Origin: Xanthostigma xanthostigma
Lineage: Eukaryota; Arthropoda; Insecta; Raphidioptera; Raphidiidae
NCBI GenBank assembly: GCA_963575645.1
Contig: OY754469.1
Span: forward strand, 23,020,001-23,084,000
Direction: 5' to 3'
Length of the DNA: 64,000 nt
The position numbers and the translations under genes were made by a program. Position 1 is the first letter of the stretch. Every line of letters starts with the position of its first letter. Below are positions 21,001 to 33,004 of this stretch, one piece after another. The notes under the pieces were generated by a model. That model ran no database searches. It had not been told where the DNA came from and was given only the letters and a program-made list of their open reading frames with translations.

Positions 21001-22897
21001 TTAAATTGAGCGAGAAATTAGCAAAAAGCACGCACAGGGTCAGGCGGAACGTTACGCGTTATGCGTTATGCGTTACGACCGTTAGGAACGTTACACTTTT
21101 TCGTGCATGCAGCCGGTGTTTTATCAATTTATAAGATTGGTGATTCATCAATTTATAAGACGTTATAACGTCAAAAATATTTGCATTTTTCTTGTTACAA
21201 CGTATACCTTTCTAATTCAATGTAAAAGCAACACGGATGTTTATTTAATTAGATACTAAATTTTATTATCTGTTTTAAACTTTTCACATCCCTGGTGCCG
21301 TAACTAGAGCGGTGCCGTCGTCGGTATTTCGCATTGGTCGTAATCCTCAGAGGCACAAATAGGTACACAAAATGTCCATACCAAATTTAAAAAAAAATCA
21401 TGGTGTTGAGAAGTTTTTATAAATTTTAATTCATGGTTTTTTTTTGCCAATTAATAAATCTTAAATTATTTCGTTTTTTACTAAAAAAAATTGGTTGTCT
21501 GTAAAGTCGGTTTACGGACGATAGTTTTACGTGATAACGTATTCCGTAATACATAACCTAAACCTCCCAAAATTTGGTTTCAATCCGCTTATCCTTGGTG
21601 TCGGAATGATAAGAAATGTCAAAAGTGACGTTTGCAACTTACAAAGTATTATGTTCTAATAATAATTAGTTATTCCAATAGTTAACTTAGAAGGCTTTGC
21701 TTTCACAAAATACTAATGTCAAAAAATAAACATTAGAAATGCAGCCGTTTTCATGTTAAGACAAGACATACGTTATTTTCTAATTTCCATGTACGGCAAA
21801 CAAAGACGACCGACCGCGTCGCGCGCGCGCCATGCAATAGACAACAATGCATTTATACAGCTATTTTTCTATATAAATTTGTATAAAATATTTTTCTATA
21901 TAAATTTGTATAAAAAAACTGTTTAGGCAAATTCTGTTATACGAAATCTATGTAAAATGTTCTCCTCTTTCGTTTAAGACTGGTTTCAAACCGATCTGAT
22001 TTAAATTGAGCGAGAAATTAGCAAAAAGCACGCACAGGGTCAGGCGGAACGTTACGCGTTATGCGTTACGAACGTTAGGAACGTTACGTTAAGGCCCCCA
22101 TACACCTCGTTCTTTTTTGGCAGTTTTCATCGTCACGATAAAACACGTCGGTCAAAACCGAAGTGTATGGGCAAAAACTGTCGATGAAACACGGCAGTTT
22201 TTTTATCTGCCGAAGCTTGATTTTAAACACGACGTGTTTGCTGGTTGTCGTTTTAAATCGTAATGTGTGGCGCTTTCCGATAAGAATCGACGTGTTTATT
22301 CAGTGGTGCGACGTACAGCAAATAAGTCATATTAATTAAATGATTGTAATTAGTTTGAGTATTGATTTATATTTTAACCGTTTTAGTGCTAAGCAATTTT
22401 GACAAAAATAAATGAAAATTGCTATAAACATATTGATTAATTTAGAGGAAAAAATAATGGTGTCAAATAAAACACTCTAATTTAGACTAATATCAATCAA
22501 TTTTATTAATTATTTTTGCATTATATTGTTTATTAATGTTTATTAAACATAAAATAATATCAATATTATTGTATTTTCCATCAAAACAGATCGTATTAAT
22601 GATGCCACGACTTCAGAAAAACTGAACGAAACTACGCCTCTGTGTGGATATGGCCGTTGTTCGTGTTTAAATTAACCGTACAGTTTTACCCGTGCGGTTA
22701 AAACTGCCATAAAAGAACGAGGTGTATGGGGATGGCCGTTGTTCGTGTTTAACCGTACAGTTTTACCCGGCGGTTAAAACTGCCAAAAAAGAACGAGGTG
22801 TATGGGGGCCTTTACACTTTTTCGTACATGCAGCCGGTGTTTTATCAATTTATAATATTGGTGATTCATCAATTTATAAGACGTTATCACGTCAAAA
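18010..22897 (+). repeat. 1000-bp tandem array of TTGG-element plus 314-bp spacer
   Basis: The left ends TTGGTTGTC lie at 18491, 19491, 20491 and 21491, exactly 1000 bp apart, and CAGGCGGAAC lies at 19041, 20041, 21041 and 22041. Each unit is a composite of about 686 bp (family X body inside TTGG ends) plus a spacer of about 314 bp (e.g. 19177-19490) with GGTGCCGTCGTCGGTATTTC. The units are nearly identical; I saw TAGTAATG against TACTAATG near 19712 and AACGAACG against ACGACCG in the minisatellite. The array opens with a right-end half copy (18010-18176). The last unit is split by a MITE at 22092 and ends with a different right-end variant. Confidence 0.95.
22092..22811. mobile_element. PIF/Harbinger-type MITE
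   Basis: Perfect 36-bp terminal inverted repeats begin AGGCCCCCATACACCTCG, with TTA on both sides (22089-22091, 22812-22814). A three-base TTA/TAA duplication is characteristic of PIF/Harbinger transposases. The insertion falls in ACG-TTA-CAC of the last array unit, whose intact site is seen in the sister units. The 3' terminal 80 bp are tandemly duplicated (about 22650-22731 and 22732-22808). There is no transposase frame. Confidence 0.8.
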
Positions 22898-22996
22898 AAT
22901 AATATCAAATTCCTTACGCCGTTTTCGATTTGCTTGTTTTTAGGCGCGAATAGCTTAGGTAATAGTCGCGTCTATGAATACATAAAACAGGCAAAA

Positions 22997-24332
22997 CTTA
23001 GAAATCCGCAAGCACAGCTCCGATTTTGATGATTTCTTTTTTGAAAATTAAGTTTTTTTATATTATTGAAAATCAGAAACATTTTGGGACGGGGAACGAA
23101 TTATTTATATTGTTTAAGGGGCTAGGGGCAGTCAGAGGCATGAAAAAATTAAAAAAAAATTAACTAAAAAAATTAATTTATTTTATAAAACTAATAATAT
23201 TTCAACTTGACTTCACTAAAAAAAAAAAAAAAAAAAATTGGACAAAGTTATAGCCATCTGTTGGACCCCTCTCACAAGTAGCTAGTGCTTTGCGGTGACT
23301 TTGTGCTGGTTCATCCAAAATCGATAAAACAAAGACAAGTCTTTAATAGCAAATCTAGCACTTAATCGAAGATTTTTTTTTTTTAAATTAATAAAATAAC
23401 GTCATCTAAAAGCTTACACCCGAATATGCAAGAACAGATTGTTATAAAAGCTGAAGTTTTCAACCAAAACAAAATCCTTTCATCAAGTTCTTGTTTTTTA
23501 TGCCTTCAGTAAGCTGTAAAAAAATCATTTAAATCCATCAAGTGGTTCTCTAATTTCAGTGGTCACAGACTTCGAAAACATAGTTTCGAGAAAAACGTGA
23601 GTCATCTAATCGATTTCTTTTTTTTTTGTTTTTTCTTGTTTCGAAAATATTCCCTGAAAATTTCAAGTGAATTGAATGGAATAGTTTCCGAGATAATTAT
23701 TATATGGCCCAGGGAATTAAAGACTTGCGTTTTTCTCGAAACTGTTTTCGAAGTCTGTGACCACTGAAATTAAAGAACCACTTGATGGATTTAAATGAAA
23801 TTTTTACAGCTTACTGTAGGCATAAAAAAACAAGGACTTGAAAGGATTTTTGTTTTATTTGAAAACTTCGGCTTTTATAACAATCTGTCCTTGCAAATGC
23901 GGGTGTAAGCGTTTAGATGCCGCCATTTTATTAATAAAAAAAAATCTTCGATTAAGTCCTAGATTTACTATTAAACTAAAGACTTTTCTTCGGTTTATCG
24001 ATTTTGGATGAACCAGCACAAAGTTATGATGGTCACCGCAAAGCATTAGCTACTTGTGAGAGGGGTCCAACAGGTGGCTATAACTTTGTCCAATTTTTTT
24101 TTTTTTTTTTAATTTAGTGAAGTCAAGTTGAAATATTATTAGCTATAAAATAAATAAAATTTTGTTGAAATTTTTTTTTTTAATTTTTTCATGCCTCTGA
24201 CTGTTCCTAGCTCCTTAAACAATATAAATAATTCGTTCCCCGCCCCAAAATGTTCCTGATTTTCAATAATATAAAAAAACTACATTAAAAAAAAATCATC
24301 AAAATTGGAGCTGTTTCTGCGAAGTTCTAAGT
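22997..24332. repeat. Large foldback element (about 1.34 kb)
   Basis: Arms 22997-23602 and 23723-24332 are inverted copies with small differences, around a loop of about 120 bp. Examples are GGGGAACGAATTATTTATAT against its complement at 24218 and GGCATGAAAAAATTAAAAA against 24190. Frames inside are arm-derived and not credible genes. Confidence 0.8.
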
Positions 24333-25114
24333 AAAAGGCTTTATTGACGCGCTGTGTCTGTACGTCTGTGAATCTGTACGTCCTACTTTTTTGTGTCACG
24401 CGTACAGCCCAAACGCCTTAACCGATTTTAAAAAACTTTTTTTTGTTCAATTCGTCTCCGGGTAACTTAGATTTTTGAATATTGGTCCCAGAGGTGAGAA
24501 AATTAAGAAAAAAAATTTTAAAAAATTAAAATAAAATTTCACGCCGTAAATTCTTTAATTACTTGCGCATATACTCCCACTGGTTGTTATTGAAAAAGTG
24601 TTTATTTTTATTTACGTAGTAAAAATGAAATCATACAATAATTTTCCTTTCCGTTTTCTTTTTGTGGAAGGAAGCGTTATCTCCCACTGGGCGCAACACG
24701 GTCAAGCTACGACATTGTACATCCCTTTATAAATACTATTTTTAAAGTACAAATGCAAAAAAATATGGAAATAAAACGACAACATTGCATGCCAGAACAT
24801 TTTATCAAAATACTAATCTTCAGATTAAAGTATAGCGTTTCACAACGACACATTAGACTTGTGCCAAACTCCATATAATGGATTACGATAATGCATGACA
24901 AACTTTATTCTCTATTTTGTTAAAACAAGCTGTATAAAAGAACCATTATCAGAACTTAATTACAACAGACATTTTAACACAACTGAAAATAAATAATTGA
25001 GACTGTGAGCGTAACATTTTCAAAAGCTTAATTAGCGTATTTGTCTATTTCGGAGCATATTATCAGTGAAGTTCAATTGAAACTTCAGTCAACTTGAGCA
25101 AAACATTGACTTGG
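24333..25114. other. Dispersed repeat fragments, no gene
   Basis: 24390-24480 is the inverse of 8975-9060, and 24530-24600 carries the inverted CCAGTGGGAGTAT block of family X. The rest is AT-rich without recognised features. Confidence 0.45.
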
Positions 25115-26059
25115 ACTAAAATCAGGCTGAACGTTTTACCGAAGCCGAATATATCGAACTTGTTAAATAATCGAGTGAGGCGGAGCTTCTATTTAACGTA
25201 TATGTAAAAAAAGTTCTGAGCATCTATATACAGGGTGTATCATAGAAAACCGAACGTAGGGAAAACTTCATTGTGCAAATTAGTTAGGATCAACGATTAC
25301 TTTGGCCACATATGAAAATGTGTACCATGGTAACGCTAACTAACCATTATTTAATAACAATAATAATTATTGCTAATACATAATGATTAATTATAAAAAT
25401 CAGTTAAAATAACTTTTTCAGTATTAAATAAATTTATTTTTATTAATGAAACATTTTTTTATTTAGAAAATATTTTTTTATTAAATCAAACAGTTAATAA
25501 AAAAAAATCAAATGTACAATAAACCTCCATTTTGATTATGCAGTAACTTAATCGGTTATAAAAACTTTGTCTGATTATCACATTGAAACATACTTCGACG
25601 ATTTTGTCTATTTTATCCAGATTGTGCCACCATCTCGAATATATTTCATTATGTAAACCATGGTAACGACCTCTGAATAGAGGGCAGGCAGAACAATCTC
25701 TGATCAGAAAAAAAGTGTGGCACCGAGTTGAGTGTGTTAATTTGCACATATTGTGATGAAATATACATAGTTCTCTTTGTTTTAATGAGGGGAAGTGCGC
25801 ACGATGTGTACAAATTAACAGAGGAAAAATGGATTCAGAAGAAATTCTTAAATGTAAAAAGAACCTTAACAACATCCAAACTAAAAAAATTAATGGATTA
25901 CGGTCGAATTTCGACCACTAGTTATAACAAAACGATGTGGTATTGCATTGTTTAGTTATAACGTTCAAAATTTTTGTTACATACAATACAAGCACCGTTT
26001 CACTCGATTATTCAACATTCAACACTCGGCTTCAGCAAAACATTCAGCCTGATTTTAGT
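25115..26059. mobile_element. Element with about 70-bp terminal inverted repeats
   Basis: 25115-25190 (ACTAAAATCAGGCTGAACG...AATAATCGAGTGAGGCGG) is mirrored by 25990-26059. The interior holds a CAGGGTGTATCATAGAAAAC end-like motif (25232) and a copy of the GTCGAAATTCGAC repeat. No target duplication could be fixed, so the superfamily is open. Confidence 0.5.
25730..25960 (+). repeat. GTCGAAATTCGAC dispersed repeat, copy 2
   Basis: ATTGTGATGAAATATACAT, AAATTAACAGAGGAAAAATG and TACGGTCGAATTTCGACCAC parallel 35240-35370 and the inverse of 12790-12975. Confidence 0.55.
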
Positions 26060-28059
26060 AGCCACTAGAAATAAAAAATCTATGAATGTGCCCATTTATG
26101 ATGACACTATTAACTGCAGGATATAGTTGCCTTATGGCCATATTCGAACATTCGGTTCATTTGTTTCATTCCTTTAATAAATAGCTATAATTCAATCCAT
26201 CAAGCATAATTATGTTTACTGCAGGTATAAATCTATTCTGTCCAAATTCTCGGGTATAAATATTTATTCGCCTGAGAAAATAATAATGGCCGTCAGATAG
26301 ATCATAATACCTAACCTATAAACGTGGAGTGTTATATCTGCAGTTACTCTTGTGAATTTATTTATGTGTTGTCTATTAACCTTATTGTAAAGTGAAGTTG
26401 TAAAACATTAAAATTAGTGGGAGTTTGGTGTGCAATTGGGTTAGGATAAAACATTATTATTTTAATAATACTTTTTTGACTATTACGAATAACACTAACG
26501 CCATCGGTCGGATTTTTGGGTGAACGTCACAATATTCAACAAAAATACCAAGGATTATAGTGCAGTCACGTGTATTTATTCTTCAACTTATTATTTTACC
26601 TGATAAATTGGTTGGTGAATTGAAAGTAAATTTTATTGTAACGAAAAAATAAAGATTAGTAATTTCTTTCTTTAATAGTGCTCGATGAATATAGCCATTA
26701 GACTACAAATCTGATAACTTATAACCAATTTGACAGGGGACATTAAAACCGGAATATCTTCTATTCAATTATAGCATATTTCCAGGTTTAGTGGAGTCAG
26801 CTGGTTTACAGTTGAAACCAATGATATTTGAAAGAGTATTTTTAAATTGGTCGAATGAATAACCGAATACGGTATTATTAATATTTTTAGGAACGAAATA
26901 GCATCAGTCGCAAAAATGTATCGAACTATAAAAGACAGCGAAAAAGAATTACTTATATACTACTGACACGTGTCCATTCTGTTCAACATCAAAAACATTT
27001 TTTCTTGTCTAAATATCTTTACTGTTCCCCCTCCGACTCGCTAATTTTTGCTCTAGTGACTCAGTGAAATATCGCGGAAGTCATGACTAACGTATCTTTT
27101 TAGTGTCTATAGGAGTGTCCAAACGGTTACAATCCGCTTAGTAAAAATATTTCGAATATACATAATACATATTTATGTCTGATGGGTACTGAAATAGCAC
27201 GCTTTATCTTCAAAGATATACAGTAGATATTTTGGAATCATAAAAAAAGAATAAACAATAGATATGTGTAGACAAAAGAAGCTAATTTCATCGATAAATT
27301 AACTATTGTGAACAGAAGAAAAAGCAGCGCTGAATCAAAACGTTCTCTATTTCACTCTTATCTAATTGCCATCATGCAAACTACAATCGAGTTGAAACAA
27401 AGGGAAAAGTCTGCCGTATCCAAAGTATAATAATATTCCTGCGCATTAGTACGCGCGAAATAATAGTATAGGGATGTTTGGCTTGTTTGTCTACGGAGTA
27501 TACAAGGTGTGTTGTAAACCACGGCTACAGTTTTTTAAAGGGTTGCTAGAACCTTCTGAGTTCTGGCAAATGAATATCTCCGTTTAGTGGGTCAATTTTC
27601 GGTCTAGTGCGATATGAAAATCTGATAGATTCTACAACTAATCCAATTCTGATATTTTTGTATTAATATAATTAGTTCAGTCGTCTGGTGGCACCGGAGT
27701 TGGTAATATAGTTTTATCAATGATATAAAAGCAACAGAACCGTCGCATGGTTAAGGCACGGGTTTGCCCCTTCAAAAGACAGATATTAAACGATATTTTC
27801 TAAGTGCAAAATAACGAACTCCTTGAAAAACTCTCTATAGCACCGATATTGCTCGAGATTAGTTGGTTTACATCTATTATTTAGAATCGCCTTAATTCCG
27901 AGAATGGCATAGGATGTATGTAGTGTCAAACAATATAATATGGTGTAATGTCGTATATGTAGATTTTTCTTCTAATAACAAAATATACAGTTTAAAAAGC
28001 AAAAATTCGAACTGGTCAAAATTACTAGCTAAAAGAAAGAAAATAAAATTAGTTATTGA
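26060..28059. other. Two kilobases with no recognised feature
   Basis: AT-rich and mostly unique within the window. There are no long frames and no tandem structure. CTACGGAGTATACAAGGTGT (27490) resembles a transposon edge but has no partner. Confidence 0.45.
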
Positions 28060-28258
28060 AAAAAAAACAAGAGGCCCGATTGCACAAAAATGAACTAAAA
28101 TAAAAAGAAGAGAATCAGTCGGAAAACCTCAACACGCAGGTGGAGACCCATTGAAAGAAACAAATAGATATCCACCTGCGACATGTTTAGGTTTTCTGCC
28201 TTGTTCTTTTCTTTTTAGTTAGTTTCATTTTTGTGCAGACGGGTGTCTTGTTTTTTTT
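28060..28258. mobile_element. Foldback MITE (about 0.2 kb)
   Basis: Arms of about 85 nt from AAAAACAAGAGGCCCGATTG inward are mirrored by CAGACGGGTGTCTTGTTTTT, with TCCACCTGCG / ACGCAGGTGGA at the inner edge and a loop of about 27 nt. It has no coding capacity. Confidence 0.75.
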
Positions 28259-28848
28259 ATTTATTTATTTTTTTTAAGCAGCTATTGTTTTACAGAATTT
28301 TACTGTGACCGAAAGAAAACAGACATTTACGTTTAGCCGCTATGCGGAAAACAACTTATCTTTTTGTTTAGAGTGCTGTACAATCACTATTTAGGACATG
28401 ATTTTGCAAACACATTACCATACTTCTGTTTTCTTCCGGAACACTGAAGTAAAAAAAGCAAAACTTTAGTACGATGTTTCAAAGATTCGTCAGATTCTTC
28501 TGTCACACTGTATATATAAAATAAATAACGTACAAATGAGACTGTCTTGAATATCTGTTGTGCATTAAAACTAAGAAAAGATGTAGTATGTATAGTTATT
28601 TTTAAAATATTTTTATAACAGTACGGTATAGCACTCCATTAAAATTCTATACACACTTACAATGCAGCGTTTCCGGCATCCTAATTTGTTCAGAATACCA
28701 ATAATTTTAGACACTTACGGTGTACAATTGTCTTTTCTTTAAGATTCATTCATAACTCATAAAAATGTTAAAAATCAATAATGAGAATGGATTTGAAAAG
28801 GACTTTACAGGTTCAAGGACGACACTCATAGAATTTTGATAATATGAC
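28259..28848. other. No feature seen
   Basis: AT-rich, with no repeat match found. Confidence 0.4.
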
Positions 28849-29176
28849 CAGGGACGGGCAAATCTTTTGATCGTCGGGCCACATTGCTGATGAAAATTGG
28901 ACCGTGGGCCAAAAATTTGGAGAGCAAAAAAAAGGTCCTTTCATTTCTGCAACAAAAATTTGGGGAGCAAAAAAAAGGTCCTTTCATTTCCGCAACAAAA
29001 AGGTTGTCTGTTGTGGCTCTTGCTATTTACTATTTTTCTAAAAAATTTTTAATGCGCCAAATTATATTGGCAAACTATTTTCGCTCTTAGTGATCATTTA
29101 TAAAACTCTTCGCAAGACGGATAAAATTCTATTGCGGGCCGGATTCGGCCCGCGGGCCACCATTTGCCCAGGCCTG
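28849..29176 (+). mobile_element. Non-autonomous hAT element, copy 1
   Basis: The ends are CAGGGACGGGCAAATC and CATTTGCCCAGGCCTG, the same family as 32568 and 62130. An internal segment (AATTTGGAGAGCAAAAAAAA + GGTCCTTTCATTTC) is tandemly duplicated at 28912-28995. The flanks aatatgac and atatagac match only loosely, so this is the oldest of the three. Confidence 0.7.
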
Positions 29177-29920
29177 ATATAGACTATAGAGTACTATTTA
29201 CCGAAGTCTAAATGACTATAATATACAATGTCGGTTCGGTTTAAGATAAGGTTTCCGTTGAAGCAGTACGCAAGACCGACATTCACATGAGCGAAGCCGC
29301 CAGCAAAAGCTAAAATATAATATCAACTGCTATGCACTAACTCAACATTCCATGAAACACGTTTTATAAGGGAAATTTGAAAATACAGAGCTTAGAGGGC
29401 TAACATTTTCAGAATCGTTAGGTCAATACTACGTTTCAAATAAGCATACAAAATTTAGTCAGGATTGAAAAAATATTTGTTAAATGGAAACGTTTGTTAT
29501 CTTATACGTGAAGCGAGCGTATGTATAGGAAAATTCGTGGGGAAACACTTGCTGTAAAACGGGAAATAATGTAAATAACGTGTTCAAAGTTTTTTTTTAT
29601 GTTGTGAACTGAATGCATTTTGGAACAATTCAAATTTCATCAATATTCAATAATTATTTTCAACACAACAAACAATCATTGCGACGAACGTACCTCTGTT
29701 GGACAGAAAATCATGGGAAAAACTGCCCTAGAATTGAAAATATTAGATTTAGAAGGCTGAAAACTTCAGAATCGTTAGGTCAATACGTCTCAAATAAACA
29801 TACAAAATTTATTCCAGATTGATAAACTAATTTTAAAACGGAAAGTATAGGTATTATGTCGCGAGCCTATATGAAAATTCGGGGGAAAACTGGTATTGTA
29901 AATTTTAAATTTTCAGTCCG
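29177..29920 (+). repeat. Diverged direct duplication at 29391 and 29743
   Basis: TTCAGAATCGTTAGGTCAAT followed by TCAAATAAGCATACAAAATT recurs about 353 bp downstream, and GAAAATTCGTGGGGAAA recurs as GAAAATTCGGGGGAAAA. It is an imperfect two-copy tandem repeat. 29177-29390 holds nothing recognisable. Confidence 0.55.
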
Positions 29921-30838
29921 CGGCTCGGGCTGGAAATCTGTAGCGGCACTTGGATCGATGGGGAATTTTGACATTATGTTTAGAACCACAATATCAAAGT
30001 TCACACCAAAATCTACAGTTTTTCGGGAATTTTTCCGAAGTTAGATGTTTTTTCCATGCAAACGAAACACTTATGGAATCACTTCCGTGCGTCCGTCTGT
30101 CACAGGCGATTTTCTCTTAAACTATTTGGCGTAAAAAATTTGAACAATATTGTTCAAATTTGGCAATTATATATGAAAATGTACAGATAAAATCATTCAT
30201 AAAAGGGGAATTAAATATTATATTAACAAATGTAATACACCATCTAGAAGTAGAAATTTAGCGAAGAAAACCCCATACTACGATTTTTGAAAATCTGAAA
30301 TTTTTACATTACTTTTTTAGGTTGAAGTTTGGGGTAATTTTTCGGTTTTTTGTTAATATTACATTGGCAAATTAATTTTTTTAATCGAAAAAATTACAAC
30401 TTATTTAGGACATAGAAAGGTAAGTCTCCTGAAAATTTCATGAAAAAAAATTATTTTTGCAGGAGAAAAAAATTAAAAACGAAAAACACGGTTTTTTTTA
30501 TATTTCTCTGAATCTTTAAGGTTATGTGAAAAAATTATATTCCTAAAAGTTGTAGATCCTTTTAATACCTACAACATTGCCATACAACATTTTACGATTG
30601 GAGGTCAACTTTCGCCAGAAATAACGAAAAACCGCGTTTGACTCCTAAAACGCGACCACAACAGCCCTCCGGCCTTTTACGCATTTGAATTTTTAGTTTC
30701 TGTATTTCTGACGGCATTTTCTTCCTTTCCTTATCATTCGTTTTCTGTTATTAATTTTGTCCTTGTCAAAAGCTAACTTCACTGGTCTAGTAGTCAAACT
30801 TAATAAAATCATTCAAAAATAATTTAACAATTAAAAAA
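29921..30838. other. No gene; low-complexity AT-rich sequence
   Basis: It holds generic repeat-like AT-rich text (CCGTGCGTCCGTCTGTCACA near 30085) and no coding signal. Confidence 0.4.
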
Positions 30839-31035
30839 TTGGTTGTCTGTAAAGTCGGTTTACGGACGATAGTTTTACGTGATAACGTATTCCGCTCGAA
30901 TATCATATTTAATACATTACTGCGCTCTCGCTTGCACGCACAGGGTCAGGCGGAACGTTACGGCGGAACGGAACGTTACACTTTTTCGTGCGTGCAGCTG
31001 GTGTTTCATCAATTTATAAGACGTTATCATGTCAA
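30839..31035 (+). mobile_element. Compact TTGG-element (197 bp)
   Basis: It runs from TTGGTTGTCTGTAAAGTCGG to GACGTTATCATGTCAA, containing GCGCTCTCGCTTGCACGCAC and CAGGGTCAGGCGGAACG but no family X core. Together with 6360-6543 it shows the minimal form of the element. Confidence 0.7.
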
Positions 31036-31793
31036 TAACTGATAGTAACAATGCAAATATTTATTTTCAGATAATACATATTTCAACAAACATCTTTACT
31101 GAGCAATTTCTTTCAAAATGACACTGAAGCGAGATAATATGTAAAAAGTTTTCTCTTAATACACATTAAATAGTTAGAGCCTAGATAAAAGTGTCACGTG
31201 CTTTACTTGAAAGCTATTTAATTATTGTTTAAATAAATATAGCTAATCATAAACAACTATGAATAAAATATCAACAGTTAGTTAAACTTTATCGATATTG
31301 TCTTCAAATCATCAACTGATACAATAACGTCACTTTTTTCTGTACATTTAATCACTATTTTTAGTGACGACAATAAATTACAACCATTTAACATGCACGA
31401 TGTTTTTCGTTATCTGCAATAGTGATAACATTATTTGGCCCGTAATTTATAATGGGAACTATAGTAAAAACAGTTGAGTACCGACACCGGAAACTATAAT
31501 GTAAACTGGACTCGTGCCCTGTAAGAACAGCTCTTTATCAGCTTTAATGACTGCAACAATTAGTTGGCGCTGGTCCAAAAACGTGTATCGAGCTGTTAAC
31601 GACTTTTTATATATAATAATAAATAATGCTCGAAATTGTTAACGATGTATTTTGTAATTGATTTTGGCTTCGTTAATACATAGTTTACTTATTATTACAA
31701 GTTATTTCATTAATAATTGCAGAAAGTTAACAAATTACTAACGCCTGTTTCTATAGTGTGAAAAAAGCTTTATAAGATGGTGTATACTTAGTC
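31036..31793. other. No feature seen
   Basis: AT-rich unique sequence. Confidence 0.4.
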
Positions 31794-32087
31794 AGTGCCC
31801 GTCGGCAAAAATTTTACTGATACATACTCTCCCCAAACTTTGTATATGGCTTCATTAGGCCTAGTCTGACACCTATTTCCTCTATGACTTTTCTTGATTT
31901 TGGGACGTTTTCCCTCTAAATTTTCCGAAAGATGTCTGACACCTTGAATATGTTCGAAAATTTAGAGGGAAAACATCCCAAAATCAAGAAAAGTCATAAA
32001 GGAAATAGGTGTCAGACTAGGCCTAATGAAGCCATATACAAAGTTTGGGGAGATTATGTATCAGTAAAATTTTTGCCGACGGGCACT
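31794..32087. mobile_element. Near-perfect foldback MITE (294 bp)
   Basis: Arms of about 137 nt begin AGTGCCCGTCGGCAAAAATT at 31794 and end with its complement at 32087. Only scattered mismatches were seen (e.g. CTCTATGAC against CATAAAGG), around a 22-nt loop. No target duplication was resolved. Confidence 0.85.
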
Positions 32088-32567
32088 CTGACGAACTGTA
32101 CAGTGTAACTTTTAACTATTATTTGAAATTCCAAACATCATAAAATTTTGTTTTTTGACAGAAGTATAAAAAGTGTGTTTTTTTTTTATTATTTTATCTG
32201 CCAGATATCTTTATCTGAAAGACAGCTATTGGAATTTATTTTGTCATATGAGACGAATTTTTACTCCTTCTGTAATAAAGTATTGTACGCCACAGTGATT
32301 TTTTCGCGTTTGTTAAGTAATTTCTAATAGTTTTACATCACATTTGTAGTTTGAAGAAGAGAATTTTCGATTATAAACGCTCAACAGATGAGTTCATCAG
32401 CGTCTATTTTGAAATTTGATATAATCTTTTACAAATATTAATAAAATTACAATTATTTTTTATTTTCATGGTGATTACAAATTTTGGAAGTTTTTAAGAT
32501 TAGTCGACCAAATAAGTTTCTACATTAAATAAATAAAATATATTAAAACTATTGGTACACTCTAGGA
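32088..32567. other. No feature seen
   Basis: AT-rich. TAAACGCTCAACAGATGAG near 32378 faintly resembles 16135-16160 inverted. No gene. Confidence 0.4.
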
Positions 32568-32824
32568 CAGGGGTGGGCAAATCTTTTGATCGTCGGGCCA
32601 CATTGCTGATGAAAATGTGACAGTGGGCCAAAAATTTGGAGAGCAAAAAAAAAGGTCCTTTCATTTCCACAACAAAAACGTTTTTTTTCGTCTGTTGTGG
32701 CCCTTGCTATTTATTAGTTTTCTAAAATTTTTTTATGCACCAAATTATATTGGTAAACTATTTTCGCTCTTAATAATCATTTATAAAATGCGTCGCGGGC
32801 CGGACAAAACTCTACTGCGGCCTG
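32568..32824 (+). mobile_element. Non-autonomous hAT element, copy 2
   Basis: It is flanked by identical 8-bp duplications, ctctagga (32560-32567 and 32825-32832). The left end is CAGGGGTGGGCAAATC. The right end has lost the segment GCCATTTGCCCAG-type between two GCC/CCTG tracts, leaving CTGCGGCCTG, so the right terminal repeat is gone while the duplication is intact. Confidence 0.85.
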
Positions 32825-32930
32825 CTCTAGGAGTATTATCGAATCATTAGGGACATTTCGCATTGTTTTTGTTATGATGGAAGATAATTATAAAATATAC
32901 GCCATATTCTTTTGCGTAAACTTCTATTAT

Positions 32931-33004
32931 AAAGAATGCCCTTATTTTGCATAAACACAAGTGAATTTGTACACTTGTATTTATGCAAAATACGGGCATT
33001 CTTT
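32931..33004. repeat. Short hairpin repeat
   Basis: 33-nt arms from AAAGAATGCCCTTATTTTGC inward, with two mismatches and an 8-nt loop. Confidence 0.8.

Noticed and set aside
25486..25875. 129-codon minus-strand frame rich in Cys, His and Phe
   Set aside because: Lies inside the TIR element and overlaps the GTCGAAATTCGAC repeat; no recognisable domain.
27750..27800. tRNA-like GTCGCATGGTTAAGGCACG stretch
   Set aside because: Only a weak A-box resemblance; no paired arms or B box at proper spacing.
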